Assembly: GCF_003576645.1 (NCBI RefSeq)
Contig: NC_044925.1
Span: forward strand, 763,475-827,474
Source: Ipomoea triloba
Lineage: Eukaryota; Streptophyta; Magnoliopsida; Solanales; Convolvulaceae
Length of the DNA stretch: 64,000 nucleotides
Direction of reading: 5' to 3'
Position 1 is the stretch's first letter, and each line of letters starts with the position of its first letter. The notes beneath the pieces were generated by a model. That model saw only the letters and a program-made list of their open reading frames with translations. It was not told the DNA's origin and did not search any database. Below are positions 1 to 11,972 of the stretch, one piece after another. Position numbers and translations under genes: made by a program.

Positions 1-31
<31 letters not shown>
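1..31. repeat. Poly-T run at window edge
   Basis: The window opens with 31 consecutive T. It could be the A-tail of a minus-strand retroposon cut by the window edge, but the rest of the element is not visible. Confidence 0.9.
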
Positions 32-100
32 CTAGTGCAGGCAAATAGGCTCACACGGACAGTTTAGTTGGTTATTGAGTGATAAATTGTGACAAAGACA

Positions 101-560
101 CAAGACCAAGCTGTGGTGTGGTGGCTGCCACCTAATGAGCGGTTGAGTCACCGTGATTCATCTCACCGCTATCCCATCAGGTTGAGGTGTAGCCAAGGGC
201 AAGAGAATTTTGTCTTTTGTGAACAACAAAACAGTAGACAGTTAAACACAATACAACCCTCCTCACCACTATCCCATCAAGTTGGGGTGTAGCCAAGGGC
301 AAGAGAATTTCGCCTTTTGTGGGCAAAAAAACATAGGCAATTAAACAAAATCCAACCCTCCTCACCACTATCCCATCAGGCTGGGGTGTAGCCTGAGACG
401 AGAATTTTGCCTTTTGTGGACAAGAAAACAGTAAACAATTAAACACAATGCAACCCCTCCTCTATCCTATCGGCCTATCAGGCCAAGGTGTGTAGGGCCC
501 TAGGGGCAAAGAGTATTTCACCTTTTGTGGCAAGACAACAGCATTCAGTTAAACACAATG
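101..560 (+). repeat. Tandem array grown from a SINE 3' region
   Basis: Positions 101-160 resemble the 3' half of the tRNA-derived SINE group also seen near 30150, 41254 and 44770 (shared core GAGTCACCGTGATT). From about 161 the next stretch (CTCACC.CTATCCCATCAGG, then a segment ending in AACAATTAAACACAA) repeats about four times, starting near 161, 261, 360 and 458, with a period close to 99 bp. The last copy is the most diverged. The other family copies carry this stretch only once, so it looks amplified locally. Confidence 0.8.
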
Positions 561-953
561 CAACAGGAATTACTCACAAGAAAACTCAGAAAGTATAATT
601 AAAAAACATTGGACTATGTATGAATGTTGGTTGATCTGTCATCAACAACTATTTACAGTGTCATGGCTGGACATGTTTTACACTAAAACATTTGGAACCT
701 AAGAAAACAACATAAGAACAATTCTTAACATCTTTGCTTCTAAATTTGTGGCAAAACTGTGCATGCACAAAAATGTAGCAGCAAGATGTCTTCTTCTTAC
801 CTTGTACTAAAACAAAAAAATAAGTTCCCCAGTGTCTTTCTTTCTGTGCCTCTAGAGGCAAACATTGGTTTTTGGCAGACACCTGTACACCTAACCTTAA
901 CAACAAAGCTGCAACCGGGCTTTTTAAAATGGAACGGAGTCGTTTACTGGACC
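561..953. other. Unannotated 3' flank of the kinase gene
   Basis: No gene or repeat was recognised here. The stretch lies just downstream of the kinase stop codon on the minus strand and probably holds its 3' UTR and polyadenylation region. Confidence 0.5.
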
Positions 954-3290
954 TTATCTTTTATGATCGTCGTTGGGATCTAGAGGTGGAACCAAGTGCG
1001 TCTTGCCATGAACTCCGGGTTTTTGAGAATCTGAACATTCGGCCTGAGAGACAAGGTACTCGAGCGCCACGACAATGTCGCTGATAAGTGGCCGGAAGTT
1101 TGCTTGTTCCTGAAGGCACATTGCAGTGATCGCAACAGCGTGCTGCAGACAACGGACCGAATATTGCCCTTCCAACAGAGGGTCGACCATCTGAACAAAC
1201 TTTCTCCGATCCCTTAGGAATGGTTGAGACTGCAAAATGGTTAAATTCACTGTTTAGATGAAGATGGCCAAATCAAACAAAGATATATTGTGTATCGGGA
1301 GAATTGAAAGTCCATATTAATAGCGGGGATCAACATCCAAGAACCACTTAAGTTGCATAGATTCATAGCCTTATGAAATTCTTGATAGAATCAAAAACCA
1401 ACATTCGTGTGTATTGTGTAGCATTTGTAGTCCAACTATCAACTTAGGCTTTTATTGAGATGGAGCACATACTTCAATTTAGTATCAGAGACTCAGAGTC
1501 ATCCCCATGCCAAAGGTAATGGGTTCGAGAAACTACAAATCATATCGATTTTAATAGAATTGAATTTGGATCCGAAATGAACTATCATGTGTGAATTAAG
1601 CGGTGAAATGCATACTTGCTCTGTGTAGGAAACGAAGCAAACATAATAACAAAAGGAAAATAGTGTCACGAAGCCGATTTCCATTTTGTAACTAATATGC
1701 ATAGATATGAAAGTCGAAAGAGTATGAACTCACCCAGACAACCAAGTTCTGCTCGCCTTGTTTCCTAGCGTTATCGTAAGCCTTGCGCCCGGTTATCAGC
1801 TCTAACATGACCACACCAAAGCTGTAAATGTCAGATTTTAAAGTAAGTTTACCACTCATCGCATACTCCGGGGCGCAGTACCCATAGGTTCCCATCACTC
1901 GTGTTGAAACATGTGTGTTGTCACCAACAGGCCCCAATTTCGCAAGTCCAAAATCCGATAACTTTGGCTTGAAATTGTCGTCCAACAATATATTTGAAGA
2001 TTTCAAGTCGCGATAAATGACCGGTGGATTTGCTTTGCAATGAAGATACTCGAGGCCCTGAGCCGCACCCGCAGCAATCTTTAGTCTTGTACACCAACTT
2101 AGTGGCTTAATTCCAGGCTCCAAATCTGAGAATCAAAAGCAACAATGCTCAAAGAATCAATCGAAAATCATCTTCTCAAAAAGAATCAAAATCTGTATCT
2201 TTTTGCCCCAGGATGTTGTTAATTGTTATGTTAATGAAACTTTGTTGCCCTCAAAGAATAACAATAAAAGTGAACTTCTAAACTTCAGAAATAGCAAGAT
2301 AATAGAAACGGAATCTAAAGACCAACTAGTTAACCGGTAATCTCATGTATAACAAGAAAAATCTCTTAAACAATACAAAGTTTTAGAAGATTTAAAGAAT
2401 TACCGTAAAGGTGATTCTCCAAGCTACCCATAGACATAAATTCGTAGACCAATAGTCTCTGATCTCCATCAGTGCAATACCCAATCAAATTGACGAGATT
2501 CTGGTGATGAAGTAAACTTAACATCAGGACCTCGACAATAAACTCCTGGTTACCTTGTAGGCCATCAAGATTAAGTCTTTTCACGGCAACAATCTGATCA
2601 TAAGCTCCATCGTTAGCTCGAACATAAGAAAACCAAAACTTAAGCAACCGAAAGTAAAAGAAAATCAAGTAACCGTGCTCCGGGGAAAACCAGATTTTGC
2701 ACAGAATTAAACCAAAACTAAAGCATTTCAAGGCGTAAAAACTTGCCAGATCAGAGTCCAGACGCCCTTTGAACACACTCCCAAATCCACCTTCTCCAAG
2801 CAAGTTCGATTGCCTAAAGTTTTGCGTTGCGGTTGCAAGTTCCTTGAATGTGAAACTACGGGCGACATTGCCCTTGTGGGCACTGCCCTCCACAGTTTTC
2901 CCTCTCAAAGAACCTCCTTTCCTTCCTACAGTTCAACACACACACACACACACAAAAACACATTATCATCCCCAAGAACAAACAACCAAGATAGAAATCA
3001 ATCACACATTATACCATTTATACATACAACACCCTAGACTGAACAATTTAGCACAAATAATGGCAATTCCCTTCACATTCACTGGAAATAATGTTCAAAG
3101 CAATTCATAACAATAAAACACACAAGCACATTGCATAAAGATATGAACTTTCACACAAATAATGGCAATTAAGAACAGATAAACACAAATCAGAAACCAA
3201 ACCTGAAGTATTGGCGGATCCACGAGCCATATCTTCATCATAATCCCTTACATCCTTACTAGAAGGCCTAATACAATAAAAGCAACCCAT
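954..3290 (-). CDS. PBL21: Receptor-like cytoplasmic kinase, RLCK-VII, PBL21-like
   Basis: Five coding exons on the minus strand: 3290-3203, 2925-2747, 2593-2404, 2125-1734 and 1229-954, which join in frame to 374 aa. The protein starts MGCFYC, a likely N-myristoylation (Gly2) and palmitoylation (Cys3/Cys6) signal for plasma-membrane anchoring. The kinase domain has a Gly-rich loop LGEGGFG (72-78), Lys94, catalytic YRDLK (190-194) and DFG (210-212), with the RLCK-VII landmark [15 protein letters not shown]. All key residues are present, so it should be an active Ser/Thr kinase. From memory, the N-terminus, GRLDS region and C-terminus fit Arabidopsis PBL21 (ASG5) and PBL22 best. Members of this subfamily relay signals from membrane receptors. 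Intron 2 uses a GC donor (2746-2745). The exact ortholog is inferred. Confidence 0.9.
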
Positions 3291-3930
3291 TGCTCAAAAG
3301 AACTTTCTTTTCCCCTTTCCCAGAACCAAACCCCAATGACTACAGCAGAAATCCCAGAGCCCAGATTCTCAAAGCAAAACAAACACCCACCACCCAATTT
3401 GGACTACATAAAGAAAATCTTCTTCTATCTCTATAAATTATCCTAAGAGGAGAGACGCTGCATTCTCTCCCCTTAGGAGAAGGAAAAAACTGGCCGAGAG
3501 AAACCACCCAATGAGGCTATAAAACAAACAGACACAAATTTAAGGATTCTTTAACATTCACAGATCTGCAGAGGGTAAGAACCAGATGGGAAACGAGGTG
3601 TGCAATAAATACAAAGCTGGGTAGGGAGAGATGTGAAATTGTGAATAAGGGAATTGTTGGTAACGCAAGAAACTGCGTAAACACCACACGGTAACGTGAA
3701 GATTCTTGGCAAAAATAACACACACACAATCTCAGTGTTCCAACGGAGGGGTTTGAACCAAGGAATGAATGGGCAAGAAAAATAATGGGAACCCAAAAAT
3801 TAAAAATTAAAATTTAAAGGACCCCTTTTTTTGTTTTTGTTTTTTTTGCCTAATCTTGGTAATAAGTATCCTTATTCAGCGCCAGCTTTAGCGGTAATTT
3901 CTTGCTTTGCTTTCTTGACCCCCCCCCCCC
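3291..3930 (-). promoter_or_regulatory. 5' leader and promoter side of the PBL21-like gene
   Basis: This is the region upstream of the minus-strand kinase start codon. It holds an imperfect inverted repeat (3442-3455 with 3464-3477; CCTAAGAGGAGAGA against TCTCTCCCCTTAGG, one mismatch, 8-base spacer). No convincing TATA box was identified. The 3' part runs into a poly-C tract at the assembly gap. Confidence 0.4.
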
Positions 3931-4082
3931 NNNNNNNNNNNNNNNNNNNNNNNNNNNNNNNNNNNNNNNNNNNNNNNNNNNNNNNNNNNNNNNNNNNNNN
4001 NNNNNNNNNNNNNNNNNNNNNNNNNNNNNNNNNNNNNNNNNNNNNNNNNNNNNNNNNNNNNNNNNNNNNNNNNNNNNNNNNN
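3931..4082. other. Assembly gap (152 N) bordered by poly-C
   Basis: The N run is preceded by ten C and followed by T plus a C-rich run. The homopolymer probably caused the gap. Reading frames crossing it are meaningless. Confidence 0.98.
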
Positions 4083-4180
4083 TCCCCCCCCCCCCCCACC
4101 CCCCCTTTCAACACTCCCCACTAAAGAAGTGATCTTTTGGGCATTTGTGAGTGTGGGCCTTTTGGGACGAATGAATTTGA

Positions 4181-4195
4181 GGAAGAGAGAGAGAG

Positions 4196-4242
<47 letters not shown>

Positions 4243-4244
4243 GA
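4181..4244 (+). repeat. GA-rich tandem repeat
   Basis: Four copies of GAGAGAGAGATGA-like units of about 14 bp. It is open in several frames (RERDERERDE), which creates a spurious reading frame. Confidence 0.9.
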
Positions 4245-4889
4245 TTACAGGCTTACAATTACAGCTCCGTTGCAGGTCGCTCTCAATGACAACTTTGCAT
4301 TTAAACGTTTTGGGTGGGGAAGACGAGGCCAATTACGGTATTGTCCTCCGCGTTGGGGTGATTTTGCAGTCCCACCACAAATGGTGTTACTATATTTGAC
4401 CAATCCATTCATTATCCATACAAATTTTAGGACTTTTCTTTTCTTCCTAATGTTCACACCGGTAAATAAAAAAGAGTCAACTTATTAAAAGTTAATTATT
4501 ATGTCTCGTTTATCAGCTATTACATCATAGTAAAATTTATTTCAGGTATTATTAAGTCCTTGCTCATTAAGAAAGTGACTTTTTAATACAAAATTATTTT
4601 TTACGATTTTACCCCTTCGGTCATTCTTTTAAGAGTAAAAATATTTTGTTAATCTCTTAATAAAAGCTCATAAGATGTAAATGTATCATGAATTTAATTT
4701 CAATGTATTATGACATCACCATGGATGCATCATTTTTTTTCTAATCATAGATGTAAATTTTGAAAGAAATTGTAACAATCGTGAGAATGTTACATGGATC
4801 AAAATTTTTATAAAACTTTAAACAATTAACAATTAGTTTTTGAATCATTTGGAAGGGAATCCAAGAAAAGAACTAGTTGCATCCCGTGA

Positions 4890-5180
4890 TAATCTTTCTA
4901 AAACTAGGGACTCCAGGACTTGCAGAATATAAGGATTTGGTAGATAATCGTAAAGTTGGTCAAAGTGTTGGCAACTTGATTTTCTCACGATATACATGCT
5001 TAACTGTGACTTTTCAATCTTTCTAGAATTGGGGGACCCTAGGGCTCGCAGAATATCAGAATTTTGTCACGCTATTTCACTCCAGTTGTTCTATTAGACA
5101 ACCGCTAAGTTGGTCAAAGTGTTGACAACTTAATTTTCTCACGATATACATGCTTAACTGTGACTTTCCAAACTTTTTCC
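4890..5180 (+). repeat. Two-copy tandem duplication, about 155 bp
   Basis: The segment GTTGGTCAAAGTGTTG.CAACTT followed by CTCACGATATACATGCTTAA occurs at about 4953-5013 and 5109-5168 with few differences. The preceding GCAGAATAT segment is duplicated as well. No function is evident. Confidence 0.8.
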
Positions 5181-5832
5181 ACCCAACTTTTAATTAACCG
5201 TGTATTGAATTATCAATTTAGATGTATAAGATGTTAATTATTAATCAATATAAAGTAATTATTATAACATATCACATTAAATAAATATAAAGCATTTAAC
5301 ATTTGAGTTAATTGACCATTTGAGTTATACCAAGTAGATCAATGACATACTTGAAACTCTATCCATTATATTATGTGTCATAGAGTTTATTTTAGCAGTC
5401 AATTTTACTAAAAGCAGGCAAATAAAAAATTCAATCTAAAAATAAAATTTAAATATTACAAAATTATCTTTCAAAAAATAACATTTTTAGTTTATAAAAA
5501 ATCAGTTTTTTTTTAAAACAAAAGCATTAAAATATTATATTAAATTCACATTTAAAAACTGAATATATAACAAATAATTATAATGTAATCAAATATACTA
5601 CTGAATTAGTGGCTAAAAATTAATTATTTCATACCTTTTTTTAAGTACTATTAAGTCTATTACAAGATATTTATTTCTAAATCTTTTTTATCATCACTTA
5701 AAAAGTGGACAAAAGCTCATTGTGATTGTCTTTCTAGGTGGTAAAAAATTATAGCCACATTTTAGATTGTAATAACTTTAATTTCCACCCCCTTCCATGG
5801 CTAATAAGGAAAAAAAATTTGAAAGAAATCAT

Positions 5833-5880
5833 TTTGTTAATAGCATTATTTTTTTTTTTGAAAATTTGTTAATAGCATTA
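5833..5880 (-). mobile_element. Tail-only retroposed insertion with 16-bp TSD
   Basis: Positions 5849-5864 are a T-run followed by GAAAA. They are flanked by perfect direct repeats TTTGTTAATAGCATTA at 5833-5848 and 5865-5880. Read on the minus strand the insert is TTTTC plus an A-tail, so it looks like target-primed integration of only the end of a retroposon. Confidence 0.85.
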
Positions 5881-6967
5881 TGTTTCTATAGCGGTGGGCG
5901 TTTCAATTTTTGAATGTTTCGATTTTTTTTTGTTTTGTAAAATGAAATCATTTGGTTTCAAATTTTAGTTCAATTTGAAATAATTCAATTTCAACTCATA
6001 TTTGGTTCGGTTCAATTTGAGAACTCAAACATTCCCTAGCTAGTTCTCTTGCGAACATAATTTATTTTCACTAATAATTTAAATTTAAAAATTTAAACAA
6101 CAAGTTCATAATGCATATTTCAAATTTCTCAATCTAAAATAAGTCCAAACCGAACCGACTTCTTCACATGTGTCTACCATCTGACAACAACATCACAAAC
6201 TCATAAAGAAATTAAAAATTGAGAACAACGAACAATTGTGAAAATTTGAGTTAAAGAATTGGGGATTTAGTATACACATTTGAGTAAATTTGTAAATATA
6301 AAAGTAGTTGAGTATCAATAAAATATATAATTATTTAATATGTATATGTACAATAAAAAAGGTAAAAAGTTCAACACTCTCTAGATCGAACTCATTGCTT
6401 TGAGTCTTCATAATATGATTTATCTTTTTCTTGTGTGGTTTGTAAGCTATGACACAAATAAAATTTGCCTTATATACCTTGAGATAGTGATTGCGGAATA
6501 CTTCGTAACCAAAAAAGAAAAAACAAAAATAAAAAGCCAAAAAGGAAACTACATAACGTTCCTAATTGGATTTAGTTTTTATTTTAAAAAAATATTTTAA
6601 TAATTACTCCGTAATTATTATGTAATAACATTATAATAATGTTATTTTGGATTTGGTGAATGGCGTTTAGATTTCACAGACAAAGGCAAAAGACCAAAAA
6701 GACTTAGGTTAGATTGGGATCTTAGGTTGAATATAATATAGTATAGTATATGCATATCATGAAAAGTGTAAACGCGTTCACATGTCAATCTACGATTACT
6801 ATTTTAAATTGTTCTTATTTTTTAATTATTGCAAGTTGAGCTAAACAAATATATACTTTAAAAAGTTATAACGATATATAAAAAGTTATAAATTAAATAT
6901 TTCCTAGGAATTCATAACCTATGTACACATAACCCAATTCTCCAAATTAAATTAGGTTTTATCAATC

Positions 6968-7105
6968 AATGGTTTTGTGATCTAGTGGCACAAATTAACT
7001 TTCTTAAATGAGAAGTCATGGCTCATGGGTTTGATCTTCAGTCAGAGCGATATTAACACTTTATATTGATAAAATAGTTATGAGTAAATACTGCATTGTA
7101 CTTAA
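6968..7105 (+). mobile_element. Decayed tRNA-derived SINE (group B)
   Basis: A GTGATCTAGTGGCAC A-box-like segment is followed by GGGTTTGATCTTC, a B-box-like segment, and a 3' part resembling the copy at 39834 (AGTAAATACTGCATTGTAC). No target duplication was recognised. Confidence 0.5.
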
Positions 7106-7549
7106 TAAGTTATAAATAAAGTCACGAGTTTAATTATTGTCAAAGTTCTATCAGTTGAATTCGTCATACATGATTTTTGATTTTTCTACCGTGATTTAAA
7201 TCTTTTATGTGATTTGTGAATTACTGATTATTAGTCTCGTACGTACCTTCGAATATTGACTATAAGTTTACAAAAAGACCAAATACATTGGATTGAGAAA
7301 TAACACGACTCCTATACCCATAATATAAGGCCACTATTTACACATTGCATTATCAAATGCATGCATACATTTTAATGTGATTTAAAAGAATAACTGTAAA
7401 CTGATTTGATTTGATGTGGATTTGTCCATATCCTCCTTTCAATCTCATCAACTTAATTATGCAAGTCCAAAATCCATTATTATTATTATTATTATTATTT
7501 AAGATCATCAATTCAGCGATAATATGGTTGCCTGCATTTTTTTTTTAAT

Positions 7550-7855
7550 TTTTGGACGAAGAAGAAAATTCGTACGCTATGTAATAGTCAACAAACTATC
7601 CAAAAAAAAGTGTAAATAACATTAAAAAGACATTTGAGAGTGTGCGTGTACTTAGTAAATTTCACTCTTTTGTAATAGGTAAGCTACTAAGATGCATTAG
7701 GAAGACCCTTGAGAATGTGCATATATGCACATACTTCGCAAACCACAAAGAGAAACAAATTACATTAGGGAGACCTTACGCAATGAGTATTCATAAAAAT
7801 CAAACTCAAAACTTTCATATACGAGAATCATGTCTAACACACTCGGTCACTCCTT
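7550..7855 (-). mobile_element. SINE-like repeat (group C)
   Basis: This belongs to a dispersed group whose plus-strand copies begin near GGTGACGAGAAAAATTCG and end near GAGAATCATG.TCTACCCACTCAACCAC. The reverse complement of that end reads like a tRNA A box (TGGTTGAGTGGGTAGA) followed by a B-box-like GAGTTTGATC, hence the minus orientation. This copy is degenerate and contains an internal partial duplication. Confidence 0.5.
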
Positions 7856-8266
7856 TCAAATCACTTTTTTTTTTTAAATTAATTACATAAATTTATACCA
7901 TTTAAACCAAATAATAACCTTAATACCACTCGGATGTGGGCTACATATATGGAAGTTATAGTATCTGGTCATAATATTTCGCTATTTAATCTTATTAAAA
8001 TTTTTATTTTTTGTAAACATGACTAATTTAGTAATTGGACGATATTTTTTTGGAATGATAAAAATTCGTAGTGACTATGCAATAGTGTACACTAAATAAA
8101 TTTCACAAATGAGATTTTTTTTTTAATATGAAAAGGATTTTTTATTTCATGAAATGATACTTTAAAAAATGTTTTCTTAAAATTAAATTAATTTTGATTA
8201 AACAAATAACTCTGATCTTCCACTCATTTCTAAACTCCATCACTCCCCCCCCCCCCCCCCCCCCCC

Positions 8267-8971
8267 NNNNNNNNNNNNNNNNNNNNNNNNNNNNNNNNNN
8301 NNNNNNNNNNNNNNNNNNNNNNNNNNNNNNNNNNNNNNNNNNNNNNNNNNNNNNNNNNNNNNNNNNNNNNNNNNNNNNNNNNNNNNNNNNNNNNNNNNNN
8401 NNNNNNNNNNNNNNNNNNNNNNNNNNNNNNNNNNNNNNNNNNNNNNNNNNNNNNNNNNNNNNNNNNNNNNNNNNNNNNNNNNNNNNNNNNNNNNNNNNNN
8501 NNNNNNNNNNNNNNNNNNNNNNNNNNNNNNNNNNNNNNNNNNNNNNNNNNNNNNNNNNNNNNNNNNNNNNNNNNNNNNNNNNNNNNNNNNNNNNNNNNNN
8601 NNNNNNNNNNNNNNNNNNNNNNNNNNNNNNNNNNNNNNNNNNNNNNNNNNNNNNNNNNNNNNNNNNNNNNNNNNNNNNNNNNNNNNNNNNNNNNNNNNNN
8701 NNNNNNNNNNNNNNNNNNNNNNNNNNNNNNNNNNNNNNNNNNNNNNNNNNNNNNNNNNNNNNNNNNNNNNNNNNNNNNNNNNNNNNNNNNNNNNNNNNNN
8801 NNNNNNNNNNNNNNNNNNNNNNNNNNNNNNNNNNNNNNNNNNNNNNNNNNNNNNNNNNNNNNNNNNNNNNNNNNNNNNNNNNNNNNNNNNNNNNNNNNNN
8901 NNNNNNNNNNNNNNNNNNNNNNNNNNNNNNNNNNNNNNNNNNNNNNNNNNNNNNNNNNNNNNNNNNNNNNN
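8267..8971. other. Assembly gap (705 N)
   Basis: The gap is bordered by 22 C on the left and CCCC plus a 16-A run on the right. No annotation is possible inside it. Confidence 0.98.
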
Positions 8972-10232
8972 CCCCAAAAAAAAAAAAAAAAATCCATCAT
9001 ATATACTATTCTGGAATATTTATTTTATATTATATATCTCTTAATCCAATTCCCTTGCACCGAACAAATCACGTGATTGCTTAGCTTCGAATTGATGTTA
9101 CAAGATGCCTCTCGTTAACATTTGAACAAGGGGCTTCATTGACTTTTTTTTTTCTTTTTCTTTTTCCCTTTTCAACGGTATTGATATCTCATATCTGCAC
9201 CCCAGTAATGAGACTAATCTAATCAAGTTTCGTTCAGCGACAACTCACTCAAAAGTATTATTACATACAAATGATTTCAAATTGAACTTCTAACTTCATA
9301 CTAGCCAAATCACACACAAGTAAACCACATTAAAGAGAGAGACAAAAAAAAACCTATGCGACAATCTCAATCTGGAGTGTGTTGGAAGATCAAACTCATA
9401 ACCTTTAAATATGAGAATTATGTTCTACCACTCAACCACTGTTTTCGGATATTCATTGACATATTTTAATTTGGCGAATGGTTGGGATAGGTTATTGGGG
9501 TTGGGTGCTGCTTGAGTGGAATATAATATCATAGAATTAAATAAGAATCATTCTAATTGTTTTGATATATTTTTTTTGAGTGACGATAGAAACTTATAAC
9601 CAATACTTAAAAGGTATACATTGGATAAACTCTTATCTTATATATAACCATAGCCAGCAAATGACCACAAAGATATAAAGCATCCTTACTAGTTTCCCCT
9701 TTAATTATACGTTTGCTTATGTTATGTTATATGTATTATCCACAAAATAAAACTTTACAATGATTTTATACTATGTTGTGATTAATATATTTTGTATTTA
9801 CTGAAATTAGTATAACACATTGTAATAAGTCATGTATGGAAAATATTAAGTGCTCACCAAATCGTACTTGATTTGTGGGAATCAACTTGAATGAAAGTAA
9901 AAGGACAAGATAAAGAGGAAGGGATAATTAAATTACAAATAAGGATAAAGAAAAAAAAACAAAGCATGGTAAAAGATACCAACCCCTCCCCCTCCCCTCC
10001 AAGCATAGAGACAGTAAAAAAATGACAATCACAGACTCATGTAATATTTCATAAAATACCAATTCACTCACACACTTTGTTTTAGGTGCCTTATGAGTTT
10101 AATTTATTTTCAATGTCAATATTATCATGCGAAAATAAGTCTGAATCACTTAAACATGAAATCTGAAATTATGTGATCATCATCATGTGTGTATTATCAT
10201 TAATGAGAGAGTTGTCGTCCTGAATGAGCTCG

Positions 10233-10273
10233 ATCGAGACTCTTGATTTTTTGAAAATATCGAGACTCTTGAT
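10233..10273 (-). mobile_element. Tail-only insertion with 15-bp TSD
   Basis: The 11-bp insert TTTTTGAAAAT (10248-10258) lies between perfect copies of ATCGAGACTCTTGAT (10233-10247 and 10259-10273). It has the same form as the insertions at 5849, 17756, 29224 and 29565, but is the shortest. Confidence 0.8.
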
Positions 10274-11019
10274 AAATATACATACGAGTTAATTATTAAT
10301 TTGGTCATCAAGTATATTAACATGTTAACATTTAGTCTTGAATCGAACAATTTGACCATATTTTATTCTTTAACTTTTGTAGTTAATTTCATATATTTAG
10401 CCTCAAGTTATCAATTATGTATCATCTTTGTGAAATTTGAGAATTAAAAGGTAAATTATCATCTTCCAATACATTTTTCCCATCATCAATTAGTGTTATG
10501 ACCCTATTAAACTTCTTTCAATACACCAAATCAATTAAGTGAAGATATGAATAATGTCAACAAACCTATCTAAATTAAATCAAACATTAACGAACTTTTA
10601 TGATTGAGTTGTCCACTAAATGATAATTATTTGATTTCAAAAAAATCAAATAAAATAACTACAATAAAAACTAAATCCAAAACCGTTATTAAAATTAGCA
10701 AAATATAGTGATAAATGGAGTGAACTATAAATCAAGAATTATCATGAAATTTAATAATGAGATCATAATAATCGAGGATAAAATCAAGAATGAACTCATG
10801 TATACGTCGCGTATTGACATGTGCACACATGTAATTTGCAAATCAATCCCTATGATATACAGATGGATCGGAATCATGATGCGTGGGAATGGAGTGAATC
10901 ATTTCCTAATGTGTTGAAATTTAGGGCTACATCTATTTTGGTCAAACTTTAATTTGGTGGTAAAACAATAGAAAAAAAAATCACATGTCAAAGTTAGTTA
11001 ATAACGAGTTTAAGAAGTA

Positions 11020-11215
11020 TTTTAGGTGACGAGAGAAACTCATAAATATTATACGAGGGAAAATTATAAAAAGACATGTAAATTGTATTAAAAAAGATCA
11101 TGTACAATAAGCTCAATCAAAAAATTAAAATGTTTGGCAAGAATTGAATGACCTTTTAGTACAAGAATCATGTTTTATTCACCCAATCACTTGAGGTAAA
11201 GAAGTATTAATTTGA
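11020..11215 (-). mobile_element. SINE-like repeat (group C)
   Basis: GGTGACGAGAGAAACTC at one end and AGAATCATGTTTTATTCACC..CACTTGA at the other match the group C ends. The internal AAATTGTATTAAAAAAGATCATGT corresponds to AAATTGTACTAGAAACACCATGT in the copy at 14735. Confidence 0.55.
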
Positions 11216-11345
11216 TTATAACTTAGATGTTATTTGTGTTGTGTCATATACTATTAAACTAACCTAGTGTCAAAAGTACAAGTACAAGTAGACATATTAT
11301 GCATGGTTAAATCTAGTATTAAAAAATACGCACAAATTTAGATTG

Positions 11346-11714
11346 ATACAGATAAGGCCTCACATCGGTTTTACAAAAAAATTATGGAGCGGTATATTAG
11401 GAGCAAACCTCTACTCTTGAATTAAATTTTGTAGTGAATTGAAATGTTACATCATTAGTGTTCTTGTTGAAAAATTGGTGCATGACGAAAAAAGGTTAAT
11501 TGCGTGTTTGGTACACATGAATTGCAATTCAGTTCCTTTGCAATTTCACAACAACTGAAATTTCATTATATTATTTGGTTGAAGGGAATTACAATTCCTT
11601 CAAACCATTGAATTGAAACAGATAAGGCCTCACATCAATTTCACAAAAAGTTACGGAGCGGTACTTAAGTTAGGAACAAACCTATACTCTTGAATTATAT
11701 TTTGTAGTGGAATG
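11346..11714 (+). repeat. Direct repeats of about 98 bp around a 170-bp spacer
   Basis: ATAAGGCCTCACATC and the following sequence (GGAGCGGTA, CTCTTGAATTA, TTTTGTAGTG) occur at about 11346-11443 and again at 11616-11714. The spacer contains GTTTGGTACACATGAATTG, which looks like the end of a different MITE. It may be an interrupted dispersed repeat or a very short LTR-like structure. Confidence 0.65.
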
Positions 11715-11755
11715 CAAGTTGATTGTAAAACCCTACCTAATGCTAGCTTAGTAGT

Positions 11756-11972
11756 AACCCAATGGGATAACTCAAGTGGCAAGAGAGCTCTCTTTGTGTG
11801 GAAGAATTCCAGAAGAACTTGGGTAGTTGGGTTTGATTTCCACAAGTGACGATTCCCTATTGGCTAGCTCCCGTGCCTCCCGGAGCGAGCAGGGATTAAT
11901 CAGGTGAACTCGGACTGTTAAACGGACGGAGAAAGACCCGAAAAACCTCGTGGATTTTTTTTTTTTTTTTTT
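11756..11972 (+). mobile_element. tRNA-derived SINE ending in poly-T
   Basis: The 5' part GGGATAACTCAAGTGGCAAG resembles a tRNA A-box region, and GGGTTTGATTTCC about 60 bp later resembles the B box. A GC-rich body (CCCGTGCCTCCCGGAGCG, AACGGACGGAG) follows, then a terminal run of T at 11955-11972. A T-rich 3' end is known in some plant SINE families. AGCTTAG just before and after may be a decayed target duplication. Confidence 0.7.

Larger units (their letters stand above)
4245..8266. other. Gene-free AT-rich intergenic region
   Basis: No coding gene was recognised. The stretch holds a two-copy local duplication (4890-5180), a tail-only insertion (5833-5880), a decayed SINE of group B (6968-7105) and group C SINE-like remnants (7550-7855; part at 8045-8110). 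It ends in 22 C at the second gap. Confidence 0.7.

Noticed and set aside
4129..4488. 119-codon frame with an RERDERERDE run
   Set aside because: It is produced by the GA-rich tandem repeat and followed by non-coding-like sequence.
8194..9084. Long open frames across the 705-N gap, and similar ones at 3831-4132
   Set aside because: They consist mainly of unknown residues; the frame is open only because N codons cannot be stops.
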